Source of the DNA: Auanema rhodensis
Taxonomy: Eukaryota; Nematoda; Chromadorea; Rhabditida; Rhabditidae
Direction of reading: 5' to 3'
DNA: 64,000 nt
NCBI GenBank assembly: GCA_964057225.1
Contig: OZ059900.1
Coordinates: 5,032,501 to 5,096,500 of the forward strand
Position numbers and translations under genes: made by a program. This document shows positions 1-9,676 of this stretch, in pieces; the stretch's first letter is position 1; each line of letters starts with the position of its first letter. The notes below the pieces were generated by a model. That model saw only the letters and a list, made by a program, of their open reading frames with translations. It did no database searches and was not told where the DNA came from.

Positions 1-27
1 AGATGTTGACACTCTTTGAAAATGTGT

Positions 28-33
28 AATAAA
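28..33 (+). other. AATAAA hexamer in type I monomers (reference copy)
   Basis: GTGTAATAAATG contains the canonical polyadenylation hexamer on the plus strand, followed by a T/G-rich stretch. Most copies keep it. Variants destroy it: AAAAAA (F and J types), AATAAG (B type), GATAAA (near 28800, 29550, 30300) and CATAAA (near 59024, 61262, 63308). In DNA this A+T-rich a chance hexamer is likely; no transcript is implied. Confidence 0.4.
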
Positions 34-56
34 TGTTTTGAGAGTATCGTGAAAAC

Positions 57-102
57 AAGTTGGAAAAAAACTTTTTTTTGGACTTGGAAATTTTTTTTGG
101 AC
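57..102 (+). repeat. Internal short tandem duplication holding two A/T tracts (reference copy)
   Basis: Within the long monomer the stretch TTGGA-(A/C run)-T8-GGAC occurs twice in tandem. The first unit is about 24 bp (60-83) with an A7-C-T8 core. The second is 19 bp (84-102) with an A3T8 core. Both end in the same 12-bp word TTTTTTTTGGAC. Short monomers have one unit only, so this sub-repeat is the hinge of the main length polymorphism. The flanks CAAGT (57-61) and ACTTG (82-86) are also complementary around the first tract, giving an imperfect dyad. Confidence 0.88.
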
Positions 103-106
103 TGTG

Positions 107-122
107 AGCCATTCGCATGGCT
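107..122 (+). repeat. Inverted repeat AGCCAT-TCGC-ATGGCT (reference copy, present in nearly every monomer)
   Basis: Six perfectly complementary bases flank a four-base TCGC loop. Two outer positions can extend it: T105-A124, and G106 opposite T123 as a wobble pair. It lies in the least A+T-rich part of the monomer. Variants touch it: short H copies read AGTCAT on the left, leaving a T-G pair; J copies read GCCTTT, losing one A-T pair; a few copies change the loop to TCGT (for example near 39058, 40721, 42021, 47200). No compensating changes were seen, so selection for a hairpin is not shown. Confidence 0.8.
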
Positions 123-142
123 TAATCCTTGAGGAAAGCTAC

Positions 143-148
143 AGCGCT
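143..148 (+). other. AGCGCT palindrome in the monomer core (reference copy)
   Basis: A perfect 6-bp palindrome in CTACAGCGCTGACAG, retained in nearly all copies. It predicts a ladder of about 190-bp fragments with an enzyme that recognises AGCGCT. Two copies have AGAGCT instead, at 34777-34782 and 35156-35161, two monomers apart. They share the change, which suggests local duplication or conversion. Confidence 0.85.
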
Positions 149-164
149 GACAGATTCAATCAAG

Positions 165-184
165 TTTAAAAAAAAATTTTTTTT
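165..184 (+). other. Terminal self-complementary A9T8 tract (reference copy)
   Basis: A run of A directly followed by a run of T is self-complementary and stiff, with a narrow minor groove; such tracts disfavour nucleosome wrapping and can mark linker DNA. The tract varies from copy to copy, from about A7 to A11 and T7 to T11, and this is the most length-variable part of the monomer. A distinct form, AAAAATAAAC or AAAAATAAAT followed by Ts, recurs at about 35543, 37240, 38366, 38927, 40028, 41328, 42992, 46507, 48170, 61748 and 63986 and marks particular HOR blocks. Confidence 0.85.
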
Positions 185-1520
185 CAATTCAGATGTTGAC
201 ACTCTTTGAAAATGTGTAATAAATGTTTTGAGAGTATCGTGAAAACAAGTTGGAAAAAAACTTTTTTTTGGACTTGGAAATTTTTTTTGGACTGTGAGCC
301 ATTCGCATGGCTTAATCCTTGAGGAAAGCTACAGCGCTGACAGATTCAATCAAGTTTAAAAAAAAATTTTTTTTCAATTCAGATGTTGACACTCTTTGAA
401 AATGTGTAATAAATGTTTTGAGAGTATCGTGAAAACAAGTTGGAAAAAAACTTTTTTTTGGACTTGGAAATTTTTTTTGGACTGTGAGCCATTCGCATGG
501 CTTAATCCTTGAGGAAAGCTACAGCGCTGACAGATTCAATCAAGTTTAAAAAAAAATTTTTTTTAATTCAGATGTTGACACTCTTTGAAAATGTGTAATA
601 AATGTTTTGAGAGTATCGTGAAAACAAGTTGGAAAAAAACTTTTTTTTGAACTTGGCAATTTTTTTTGGACTGTGAGCCATTCGCATGGCTTAATCCTTG
701 AGGAAAGCTACAGCGCTGACAGATTCAATCAAGTTTAAAAAAAATTTTTTTTTTTCAATTCAGATGTTGAAACTCTTTAAAAATGTGTAATAAGTGTTTT
801 GAGAGTATCGTGAAAACAAGTTGGAAAAAAAATTTTTTTTGGACTTGGCAATTTTTTTTGGACTGTGAGCCATTCGCATGGCTTAATCCTTGAGGAAAGC
901 TACAGCGCTGACAGATTCAATCAAGTTTAAAAAAAAATTTTTTTTTAATTCAGATGTTGACACTCTTTGAAAATGTGTAATAAATGTTTTGAGAGTATCG
1001 TGAAAACAAGTTGGAAAAAAACTTTTTTTTGGACTTGGAAATTTTTTTTGGACTGTGAGCCATTCGCATGGCTTAATCCTTGAGGAAAGCTACAGCGCTG
1101 ACAGATTCAATCAAGTTTAAAAAAAAATTTTTTTTCAATTCAGATGTTGACACTCTTTGAAAATGTGTAATAAATGTTTTGAGAGTATCGTGAAAACAAG
1201 TTGGAAAAAAACTTTTTTTTGGACTTGGAAATTTTTTTTGGACTGTGAGCCATTCGCATGGCTTAATCCTTGAGGAAAGCTACAGCGCTGACAGATTCAA
1301 TCAAGTTTAAAAAAAAATTTTTTTTCAATTCAGATGTTGACACTCTTTGAAAATGTGTAATAAATGTTTTGAGAGTATCGTGAAAACAAGTTGGAAAAAA
1401 ACTTTTTTTTGGACTTGGAAATTTTTTTTGGACTGTGAGCCATTCGCATGGCTTAATCCTTGAGGAAAGCTACAGCGCTGACAGATTCAATCAAGTTTAA
1501 AAAAAAATTTTTTTTAATTC

Positions 1521-4500
1521 AGATGTTGACACTCTTTGAAAATGTGTAATAAATGTTTTGAGAGTATCGTGAAAACAAGTTGGAAAAAAACTTTTTTTTG
1601 GATTTGGAAATTTTTTTTGGACTGTGAGCCATTCGCATGGCTTAATCCTTGAGGAAAGCTACAGCGCTGACAGATTCAATCAAGTTTAAAAAAAAATTTT
1701 TTTTCAATTCAGATGTTGACACTCTTTGAAAATGTGTAATAAATGTTTTGAGAGTATCGTGAAAACAAGTTGGAAAAAAATTTTTTTTTGGACTTGGAAA
1801 TTTTTTTTGGTCTGTGAGCCATTCGCATGGCTTAATCGTTGAGGAAAGCTACAGCGCTGACAGATTCAATCAAGTTTAAAAAAAAATTTTTTTTCAATTC
1901 AGATGTTGAAACTCTTTAAAAATGTGTAAAAAATGTTTTGAGAGTATCGTGAAAACAAGTTGGAAAAAAACTTTTTTTTGGACTTGGAAATTTTTTTTGG
2001 ACTGTGAGCCATTCGCATGGCTTAATCCTTGAGGAAAGCTACAGCGCTGACAGATTCAATCAAGTTTAAAAAAAAAATTTTTTTTTTCAATTCAGATGTT
2101 GAAACTCTTTAAAAATGTGTAATAAATCTTTTGAGAGTATCGTGAAAACAAGTTGGAAAAAAACTTTTTTTTGGACTTGGAAATTTTTTTTGGACTGTGA
2201 GCCATTCGCATGGCTTAATCCTTGAGGAAAGCTACAGCGCTGACAGATTCAATCAAGTTTAAAAAAAAATTTTTTTTCACTTCAGATGTTGACACTCTTT
2301 GAAAATGTGTAATAAATGTTTTGAGAGTATCGTGAAAACAAGTTGGAAAAAAACTTTTTTTTGGACTTGGAAATTTTTTTTGGACTGTGAGCCATTCGCA
2401 TGGCTTAATCCTTGAGGAAAGCTACAGCGCTGACAGATTCAATCAAGTTTAAAAAAAAATTTTTTTTAATTCAGATGTTGACACTCTTTGAAAATGTGTA
2501 ATAAATGTTTTGAGAGTATCGTGAAAACAAGTTGGAAAAAAACTTTTTTTTGGATTTGGAAATTTTTTTTGGACTGTGAGCCATTCGCATGGCTTAATCC
2601 TTGAGGAAAGCTACAGCGCTGACAGATTCAATCAAGTTTAAAAAAAAATTTTTTTTCAATTCAGATGTTGAAACTCTTTAAAAATGTGTAATAAGTGTTT
2701 TGAGAGTATCGTGAAAACAAGTTGGAAAAAAAATTTTTTTTGGACTTGGCAATTTTTTTTGGACTGTGAGCCATTCGCATGGCTTAATCCTTGAGGAAAG
2801 CTACAGCGCTGACAGATTCAATCAAGTTTAAAAAAAAATTTTTTTTTAATTCAGATGTTGACACTCTTTGAAAATGTGTAATAAATGTTTTGAGAGTATC
2901 GTGAAAACAAGTTGGAAAAAAACTTTTTTTTGGACTTGGAAATTTTTTTTGGACTGTGAGCCATTCGCATGGCTTAATCCTTGAGGAAAGCTACAGCGCT
3001 GACAGATTCAATCAAGTTTAAAAAAAAATTTTTTTTCAATTCAGATGTTGACACTCTTTGAAAATGTGTAATAAATGTTTTGAGAGTATCGTGAAAACAA
3101 GTTGGAAAAAAACTTTTTTTTGGACTTGGAAATTTTTTTTGGACTGTGAGCCATTCGCATGGCTTAATCCTTGAGGAAAGCTACAGCGCTGACAGATTCA
3201 ATCAAGTTTAAAAAAAAATTTTTTTTCAATTCAGATGTTGACACTCTTTGAAAATGTGTAATAAATGTTTTGAGAGTATCGTGAAAACAAGTTGGAAAAA
3301 AACTTTTTTTTGGACTTGGAAATTTTTTTTGGACTGTGAGCCATTCGCATGGCTTAATCCTTGAGGAAAGCTACAGCGCTGACAGATTCAATCAAGTTTA
3401 AAAAAAAATTTTTTTTAATTCAGATGTTGACACTCTTTGAAAATGTGTAATAAATGTTTTGAGAGTATCGTGAAAACAAGTTGGAAAAAAACTTTTTTTT
3501 GAACTTGGCAATTTTTTTTGGACTGTGAGCCATTCGCATGGCTTAATCCTTGAGGAAAGCTACAGCGCTGACAGATTCAATCAAGTTTAAAAAAAATTTT
3601 TTTTTTTCAATTCAGATGTTGAAACTCTTTAAAAATGTGTAATAAGTGTTTTGAGAGTATCGTGAAAACAAGTTGGAAAAAAAATTTTTTTTGGACTTGG
3701 CAATTTTTTTTGGACTGTGAGCCATTCGCATGGCTTAATCCTTGAGGAAAGCTACAGCGCTGACAGATTCAATCAAGTTTAAAAAAAAATTTTTTTTTAT
3801 TTCAGATGTTGACACTCTTTGAAAATGTGTAATAAATGTTTTGAGAGTATCGTGAAAACAAGTTGGAAAAAAACTTTTTTTTGGACTTGGAAATTTTTTT
3901 TGGACTGTGAGCCATTCGCATGGCTTAATCCTTGAGGAAAGCTACAGCGCTGACAGATTCAATCAAGTTTAAAAAAAAATTTTTTTTCAATTCAGATGTT
4001 GACACTCTTTGAAAATGTGTAATAAATGTTTTGAGAGTATCGTGAAAACAAGTTGGAAAAAAACTTTTTTTTGGACTTGGAAATTTTTTTTGGACTGTGA
4101 GCCATTCGCATGGCTTAATCCTTGAGGAAAGCTACAGCGCTGACAGATTCAATCAAGTTTAAAAAAAAATTTTTTTTCAATTCAGATGTTGACACTCTTT
4201 GAAAATGTGTAATAAATGTTTTGAGAGTATCGTGAAAACAAGTTGGAAAAAAACTTTTTTTTGGACTTGGAAATTTTTTTTGGACTGTGAGCCATTCGCA
4301 TGGCTTAATCCTTGAGGAAAGCTACAGCGCTGACAGATTCAATCAAGTTTAAAAAAAAATTTTTTTTAATTCAGATGTTGACACTCTTTGAAAATGTGTA
4401 ATAAATGTTTTGAGAGTATCGTGAAAACAAGTTGGAAAAAAACTTTTTTTTGGATTTGGAAATTTTTTTTGGACTGTGAGCCATTCGCATGGCTTAATCC

Positions 4501-5890
4501 TTGAGGAAAGCTACAGCGCTGACAGATTCAATCAAGTTTAAAAAAAAATTTTTTTTCAATTCAGATGTTGACACTCTTTGAAAATGTGTAATAAATGTTT
4601 TGAGAGTATCGTGAAAACAAGTTGGAAAAAAATTTTTTTTTGGACTTGGAAATTTTTTTTGGTCTGTGAGCCATTCGCATGGCTTAATCGTTGAGGAAAG
4701 CTACAGCGCTGACAGATTCAATCAAGTTTAAAAAAAAATTTTTTTTCAATTCAGATGTTGAAACTCTTTAAAAATGTGTAAAAAATGTTTTGAGAGTATC
4801 GTGAAAACAAGTTGGAAAAAAACTTTTTTTTGGACTTGGAAATTTTTTTTGGACTGTGAGCCATTCGCATGGCTTAATCCTTGAGGAAAGCTACAGCGCT
4901 GACAGATTCAATCAAGTTTAAAAAAAAATTTTTTTTAATTCAGATGTTGACACTCTTTGAAAATGTGTAATAAATGTTTTGAGAGTATCGTGAAAACAAG
5001 TTGGAAAAAAACTTTTTTTTGGATTTGGAAATTTTTTTTGGACTGTGAGCCATTCGCATGGCTTAATCCTTGAGGAAAGCTACAGCGCTGACAGATTCAA
5101 TCAAGTTTAAAAAAAAATTTTTTTTCAATTCAGATGTTGACACTCTTTGAAAATGTGTAATAAATGTTTTGAGAGTATCGTGAAAACAAGTTGGAAAAAA
5201 ATTTTTTTTTGGACTTGGAAATTTTTTTTGGTCTGTGAGCCATTCGCATGGCTTAATCGTTGAGGAAAGCTACAGCGCTGACAGATTCAATCAAGTTTAA
5301 AAAAAAATTTTTTTTCAATTCAGATGTTGAAACTCTTTAAAAATGTGTAAAAAATGTATTGAGAGTATCGTGAAAAAAAGTTGGAAAAAAACTTTTTTTT
5401 GGACTTGGAAATTTTTTTTGGACTGTGAGCCATTCGCATGGCTTAATCCTTGAGGAAAGCTACAGCGCTGACAGATTCAATCAAGTTTAAAAAAAAAATT
5501 TTTTTTTTCAATTCAGATGTTGAAACTCTTTAAAAATGTGTAATAAATCTTTTGAGAGTATCGTGAAAACAAGTTGGAAAAAAACTTTTTTTTGGACTTG
5601 GAAATTTTTTTTGGACTGTGAGCCATTCGCATGGCTTAATCCTTGAGGAAAGCTACAGCGCTGACAGATTCAATCAAGTTTAAAAAAAAATTTTTTTTCA
5701 ATTCAGATGTTGACACTCTTTGAAAATGTGTAATAAATGTTTTGAGAGTATCGTGAAAACAAGTTGGAAAAAAACTTTTTTTTGGACTTGGAAATTTTTT
5801 TTGGACTGTGAGCCATTCGCATGGCTTAATCCTTGAGGAAAGCTACAGCGCTGACAGATTCAATCAAGTTTAAAAAAAAATTTTTTTTCA
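1521..5890. repeat. D-E-F trimer, three copies, two of them tandem (lags 2852 and 569 bp)
   Basis: The trimer GGATTTGG / TCTGTGAG+TCGTTGAG / GTGTAAAAAATG begins at 1521, 4373 and 4942. The last two are adjacent, with every monomer start 569 bp apart (4373/4942, 4563/5132, 4753/5322). After the third copy the following G monomer (AATAAATC, start 5515) matches the one at 2094 at lag 3421, which equals 2852 plus 569. The order therefore fits a 569-bp tandem duplication inside the second large block. The F copy at 5322 has private changes (ATGTATTGAG, GAAAAAAAG). Confidence 0.88.
1901..2093 (+). repeat. Example of type II monomer (GAAAC/CTTTA subfamily)
   Basis: This copy has GTTGAAACTC followed by TTTAAAAATG where type I has GTTGACACTC and TTTGAAAATG. 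The two differences travel together in almost all copies, defining two main subfamilies interspersed through the window. This copy also reads GTGTAAAAAATG, losing the AATAAA hexamer of type I. Type II copies commonly carry longer terminal A/T tracts. Rare copies that mix the two diagnostic sites are listed among the findings. Confidence 0.9.
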
Positions 5891-6715
5891 ATTCAGATGT
5901 TGACACTCTTTGAAAATGTGTAATAAATGTTTTGAGAGTATCGTGAAAACAAGTTGGAAAAAAACTTTTTTTTGGACTTGGAAATTTTTTTTGGACTGTG
6001 AGCCATTCGCATGGCTTAATCCTTGAGGAAAGCTACAGCGCTGACAGATTCAATCAAGTTTAAAAAAAATTTTTTTTCAATTCAGATGTTGACACTCTTT
6101 GAAAATGTGTAATAAATGTTTTGAGAGTATCGTGAAAACAAGTTGGAAAAAAACTTTTTTTTGGACTTGGAAATTTTTTTTGGACTGTGAGCCATTCGCA
6201 TGGCTTAATCCTTTAGGAAAGCTACAGCGCTGACAGATTCAATCAAGTTTAAAAAAAAATTTTTTTTTTCAATTCAGATGTTGAAACTCTTTAAAAATGT
6301 GTAATAAATGTTTTGAGAGTATCGTGAAAACAAGTTGGAAAAAAATTTTTTTTGGACTGTGAGTCATTCGCATGGCTTAATCCTTGAGGAAAGCTACAGC
6401 GCTGACAGATTCAATCAAGTTTAAAAAAAAAATTTTTTTTTCAATTCAGATGTTGAAACTCTTTAAAAATGTGTAATAAGTGTTTTGAGAGTATCGTGAA
6501 AACAAGTTGGAAAAAAAATTTTTTTTGGACTTGGCAATTTTGTTTGGACTGTGAGCCATTCGCATGGCTTAATCCTTGAGGAAAGCTACAGCGCTGACAG
6601 ATTCAATCAAGTTTAAAAAAAATTTTTTTTTTATTTCAGATGTTGACACTCTTTGAAAATGTGTAATAAATGTTTTGAGAGTATCGTGAAAACAAGTTGG
6701 AAAAAAACTTTTTTT
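4942..6715. repeat. Segment duplicated at 9677-11450, lag 4735 bp (left copy)
   Basis: The string D-E-F-G, plain type I copies ending in CCTTTAGG, short H, then B' (GGCAATTTTGTTTGG) is repeated in the same order from 9677. Starts 4942/9677, 6276/11011 and 6448/11183 are 4735 bp apart. The match ends in the next monomer, where the left copy has GAACTTGGCAAT with CTTTAGG and the right copy GGACTTGGAAAT. The right copy has a private CATGACTTAATCG near 9984. Confidence 0.88.
6276..6447 (+). repeat. Short monomer class H (about 172 bp)
   Basis: This is the first short copy. After the A/T tract it passes directly to GGACTGTGAGTC, lacking the second 19-bp sub-repeat. It also has GAGTCATTCG in place of GAGCCATTCG, and type II diagnostic sites. 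The same form recurs many times, for example at 11011, 13071 and repeatedly between 30 and 64 kb, where it is one fixed slot of the HOR units. The deletion end points coincide with the 12-bp direct repeat TTTTTTTTGGAC, as expected for slippage or single-strand annealing. Confidence 0.9.
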
Positions 6716-9110
6716 TGAACTTGGCAATTTTTTTTGGACTGTGAGCCATTCGCATGGCTTAATCCTTTAGGAAAGCTACAGCGCTGACAGATTCAATCAA
6801 GTTTAAAAAAAATTTTTTTTTTTCAATTCAGATGTTGAAACTCTTTAAAAATGTGTAATAAATGTTTTGAGAGTATCGTGAAAACAAGTTGGAAAAAAAC
6901 TTTTTTTTGGACTTGGAAATTTTTTTTGGACTGTGAGCCATTCGCATGGCTTAATCCTTGAGGAAAGCTACAGCGCTGACAGATTCAATCAAGTTTAAAA
7001 AAAAATTTTTTTTAATTCAGATGTTGACAATCTTTGAAAATGTGTAATAAATGTTTTGAGAGTATCGTGAAAACAAGTTGGAAAAAAACTTTTTTTTGGA
7101 TTTGGAAATTTTTTTTGGACTGTGAGCCATTCGCATGGCTTAATCCTTGAGGAAAGCTACAGCGCTGACAGATTCAATCAAGTTTAAAAAAAAATTTTTT
7201 TTAATTCAGATGTTGACACTCTTTGAAAATGTGTAATAAATGTTTTGAGAGTATCGTGAAAACAAGTTGGAAAAAAACTTTTTTTTGAACTTGGCAATTT
7301 TTTTTGGACTGTGAGCCATTCGCATGGCTTAATCCTTTAGGAAAGCTACAGCGCTGACAGATTCAATCAAGTTTAAAAAAAATTTTTTTTTTCAATTCAG
7401 ATGTTGAAACTCTTTAAAAATGTGTAATAAATGTTTTGAGAGTATCGTGAAAACAAGTTGGAAAAAAACTTTTTTTTGGACTTGGAAATTTTTTTTGGAC
7501 TGTGAGCCATTCGCATGGCTTAATCCTTGAGGAAAGCTACAGCGCTGACAGATTCAATCAAGTTTAAAAAAAAATTTTTTTTAATTCAGATGTTGACACT
7601 CTTTGAAAATGTGTAATAAATGTTTTGAGAGTATCGTGAAAACAAGTTGGAAAAAAACTTTTTTTTGGATTTGGAAATTTTTTTTGGACTGTGAGCCATT
7701 CGCATGGCTTAATCCTTGAGGAAAGCTACAGCGCTGACAGATTCAATCAAGTTTAAAAAAAAATTTTTTTTCAATTCAGATGTTGAAACTCTTTAAAAAT
7801 GTGTAATAAGTGTTTTGAGAGTATCGTGAAAACAAGTTGGAAAAAAAATTTTTTTTGGACTTGGCAATTTTTTTTGGACTGTGAGCCATTCGCATGGCTT
7901 AATCCTTGAGGAAAGCTACAGCGCTGACAGATTCAATCAAGTTTAAAAAAAAATTTTTTTTTAATTCAGATGTTGACACTCTTTGAAAATGTGTAATAAA
8001 TGTTTTGAGAGTATCGTGAAAACAAGTTGGAAAAAAACTTTTTTTTGGACTTGGAAATTTTTTTTGGACTGTGAGCCATTCGCATGGCTTAATCCTTGAG
8101 GAAAGCTACAGCGCTGACAGATTCAATCAAGTTTAAAAAAAAATTTTTTTTAATTCAGATGTTGACAATCTTTGAAAATGTGTAATAAATGTTTTGAGAG
8201 TATCGTGAAAACAAGTTGGAAAAAAACTTTTTTTTGGATTTGGAAATTTTTTTTGGACTGTGAGCCATTCGCATGGCTTAATCCTTGAGGAAAGCTACAG
8301 CGCTGACAGATTCAATCAAGTTTAAAAAAAAATTTTTTTTAATTCAGATGTTGACACTCTTTGAAAATGTGTAATAAATGTTTTGAGAGTATCGTGAAAA
8401 CAAGTTGGAAAAAAACTTTTTTTTGAACTTGGCAATTTTTTTTGGACTGTGAGCCATTCGCATGGCTTAATCCTTTAGGAAAGCTACAGCGCTGACAGAT
8501 TCAATCAAGTTTAAAAAAAATTTTTTTTTTTCAATTCAGATGTTGAAACTCTTTAAAAATGTGTAATAAATGTTTTGAGAGTATCGTGAAAACAAGTTGG
8601 AAAAAAACTTTTTTTTGGATTTGGAAATTTTTTTTGGACTGTGAGCCATTCGCATGGCTTAATCCTTGAGGAAAGCTACAGCGCTGACAGATTCAATCAA
8701 GTTTAAAAAAAAATTTTTTTTCAATTCAGATGTTGAAACTCTTTAAAAATGTGTAATAAGTGTTTTGAGAGTATCGTGAAAACAAGTTGGAAAAAAACTT
8801 TTTTTTGGATTTGGAAATTTTTTTTGGACTGTGAGCCATTCGCATGGCTTAATCCTTGAGGAAAGCTACAGCGCTGACAGATTCAATCAAGTTTAAAAAA
8901 AAATTTTTTTTCAATTCAGATGTTGAAACTCTTTAAAAATGTGTAATAAGTGTTTTGAGAGTATCGTGAAAACAAGTTGGAAAAAAAATTTTTTTTGGAC
9001 TTGGCAATTTTTTTTGGACTGTGAGCCATTCGCATGGCTTAATCCTTGAGGAAAGCTACAGCGCTGACAGATTCAATCAAGTTTAAAAAAAAATTTTTTT
9101 TTAATTCAGA
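6638..9110. repeat. Six-monomer duplication, lag 1138 bp
   Basis: A monomer with the rare change GACAATCTTTG starts at 7019 and again at 8157. The following copies with GAACTTGGCAAT and CCTTTAGG start at 7208 and 8346. Both pairs are 1138 bp apart. A related CTTTAGG copy at 6638 precedes them. The rest of the stretch mixes D, B and plain type I copies already seen in the first 5 kb. Confidence 0.82.
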
Positions 9111-9676
9111 TGTTGACACTCTTTGAAAATGTGTAATAAATGTTTTGAGAGTATCGTGAAAACAAGTTGGAAAAAAACTTTTTTTTGGACTTGGAAATTT
9201 TTTTTGGACTGTGAGCCATTCGCATGGCTTAATCCTTGAGGAAAGCTACAGCGCTGACAGATTCAATCAAGTTTAAAAAAAAATTTTTTTTCAATTCAGA
9301 TGTTGACACTCTTTGAAAATGTGTAATAAATGTTTTGAGAGTATCGTGAAAACAAGTTGGAAAAAAACTTTTTTTTGGACTTGGAAATTTTTTTTGGACT
9401 GTGAGCCATTCGCATGGCTTAATCCTTGAGGAAAGCTACAGCGCTGACAGATTCAATCAAGTTTAAAAAAAAATTTTTTTTCAATTCAGATGTTGACACT
9501 CTTTGAAAATGTGTAATAAATGTTTTGAGAGTATCGTGAAAACAAGTTGGAAAAAAACTTTTTTTTGGACTTGGAAATTTTTTTTGGACTGTGAGCCATT
9601 CGCATGGCTTAATCCTTGAGGAAAGCTACAGCGCTGACAGATTCAATCAAGTTTAAAAAAAAATTTTTTTTAATTC

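Larger units (their letters stand above)
1..190 (+). repeat. Reference monomer, type I (GACAC/CTTTG subfamily)
   Basis: This is the first complete copy and is close to the commonest sequence of the window. My count is 60 G+C in 190 bp (about 32%). Layout: AGATGTTGACACTC opening; AATAAA at 28-33; A7-C-T8 at 64-79; A3T8 at 88-98; GC-richer core at 101-150 with an inverted repeat and the AGCGCT palindrome; ATTCAATCAAG at 154-164; A9T8 at 168-184; CAATTC junction to the next copy. The phase is arbitrary: I start at AGATG because it is invariant and easy to locate. Plus strand here only means the orientation given; nothing shows transcription direction. Confidence 0.95.
1..4927. repeat. 15-monomer higher-order duplication, lag 2852 bp
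   Basis: The variant string from 1 to about 2075 recurs from 2853 to about 4927. Matching monomer starts are 570/3422, 762/3614, 952/3804, 1142/3994, 1521/4373, 1711/4563 and 1901/4753, all exactly 2852 bp apart. Shared diagnostics in order are GAACTTGGCAAT (C), AATAAGTG with GGCAAT (B), three plain type I copies, GGATTTGG (D), TCTGTGAG with TCGTTGAG (E) and GTGTAAAAAATG (F). A visible difference is AATTCAG against ATTTCAG near 3800. The blocks part company after F, near 2075/4927. The left end lies outside the window. Confidence 0.9.

Noticed and set aside
113-130. CENP-B box
   Set aside because: TTCG is present at 112-115, but the downstream A and CGGG required by the CENP-B consensus are not; the sequence after it is CATGGCTTAATCC.
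165-184. Bacterial Rho-independent terminator (A9T8)
   Set aside because: The tract lacks a GC-rich stem, recurs hundreds of times, and nothing else is bacterial.
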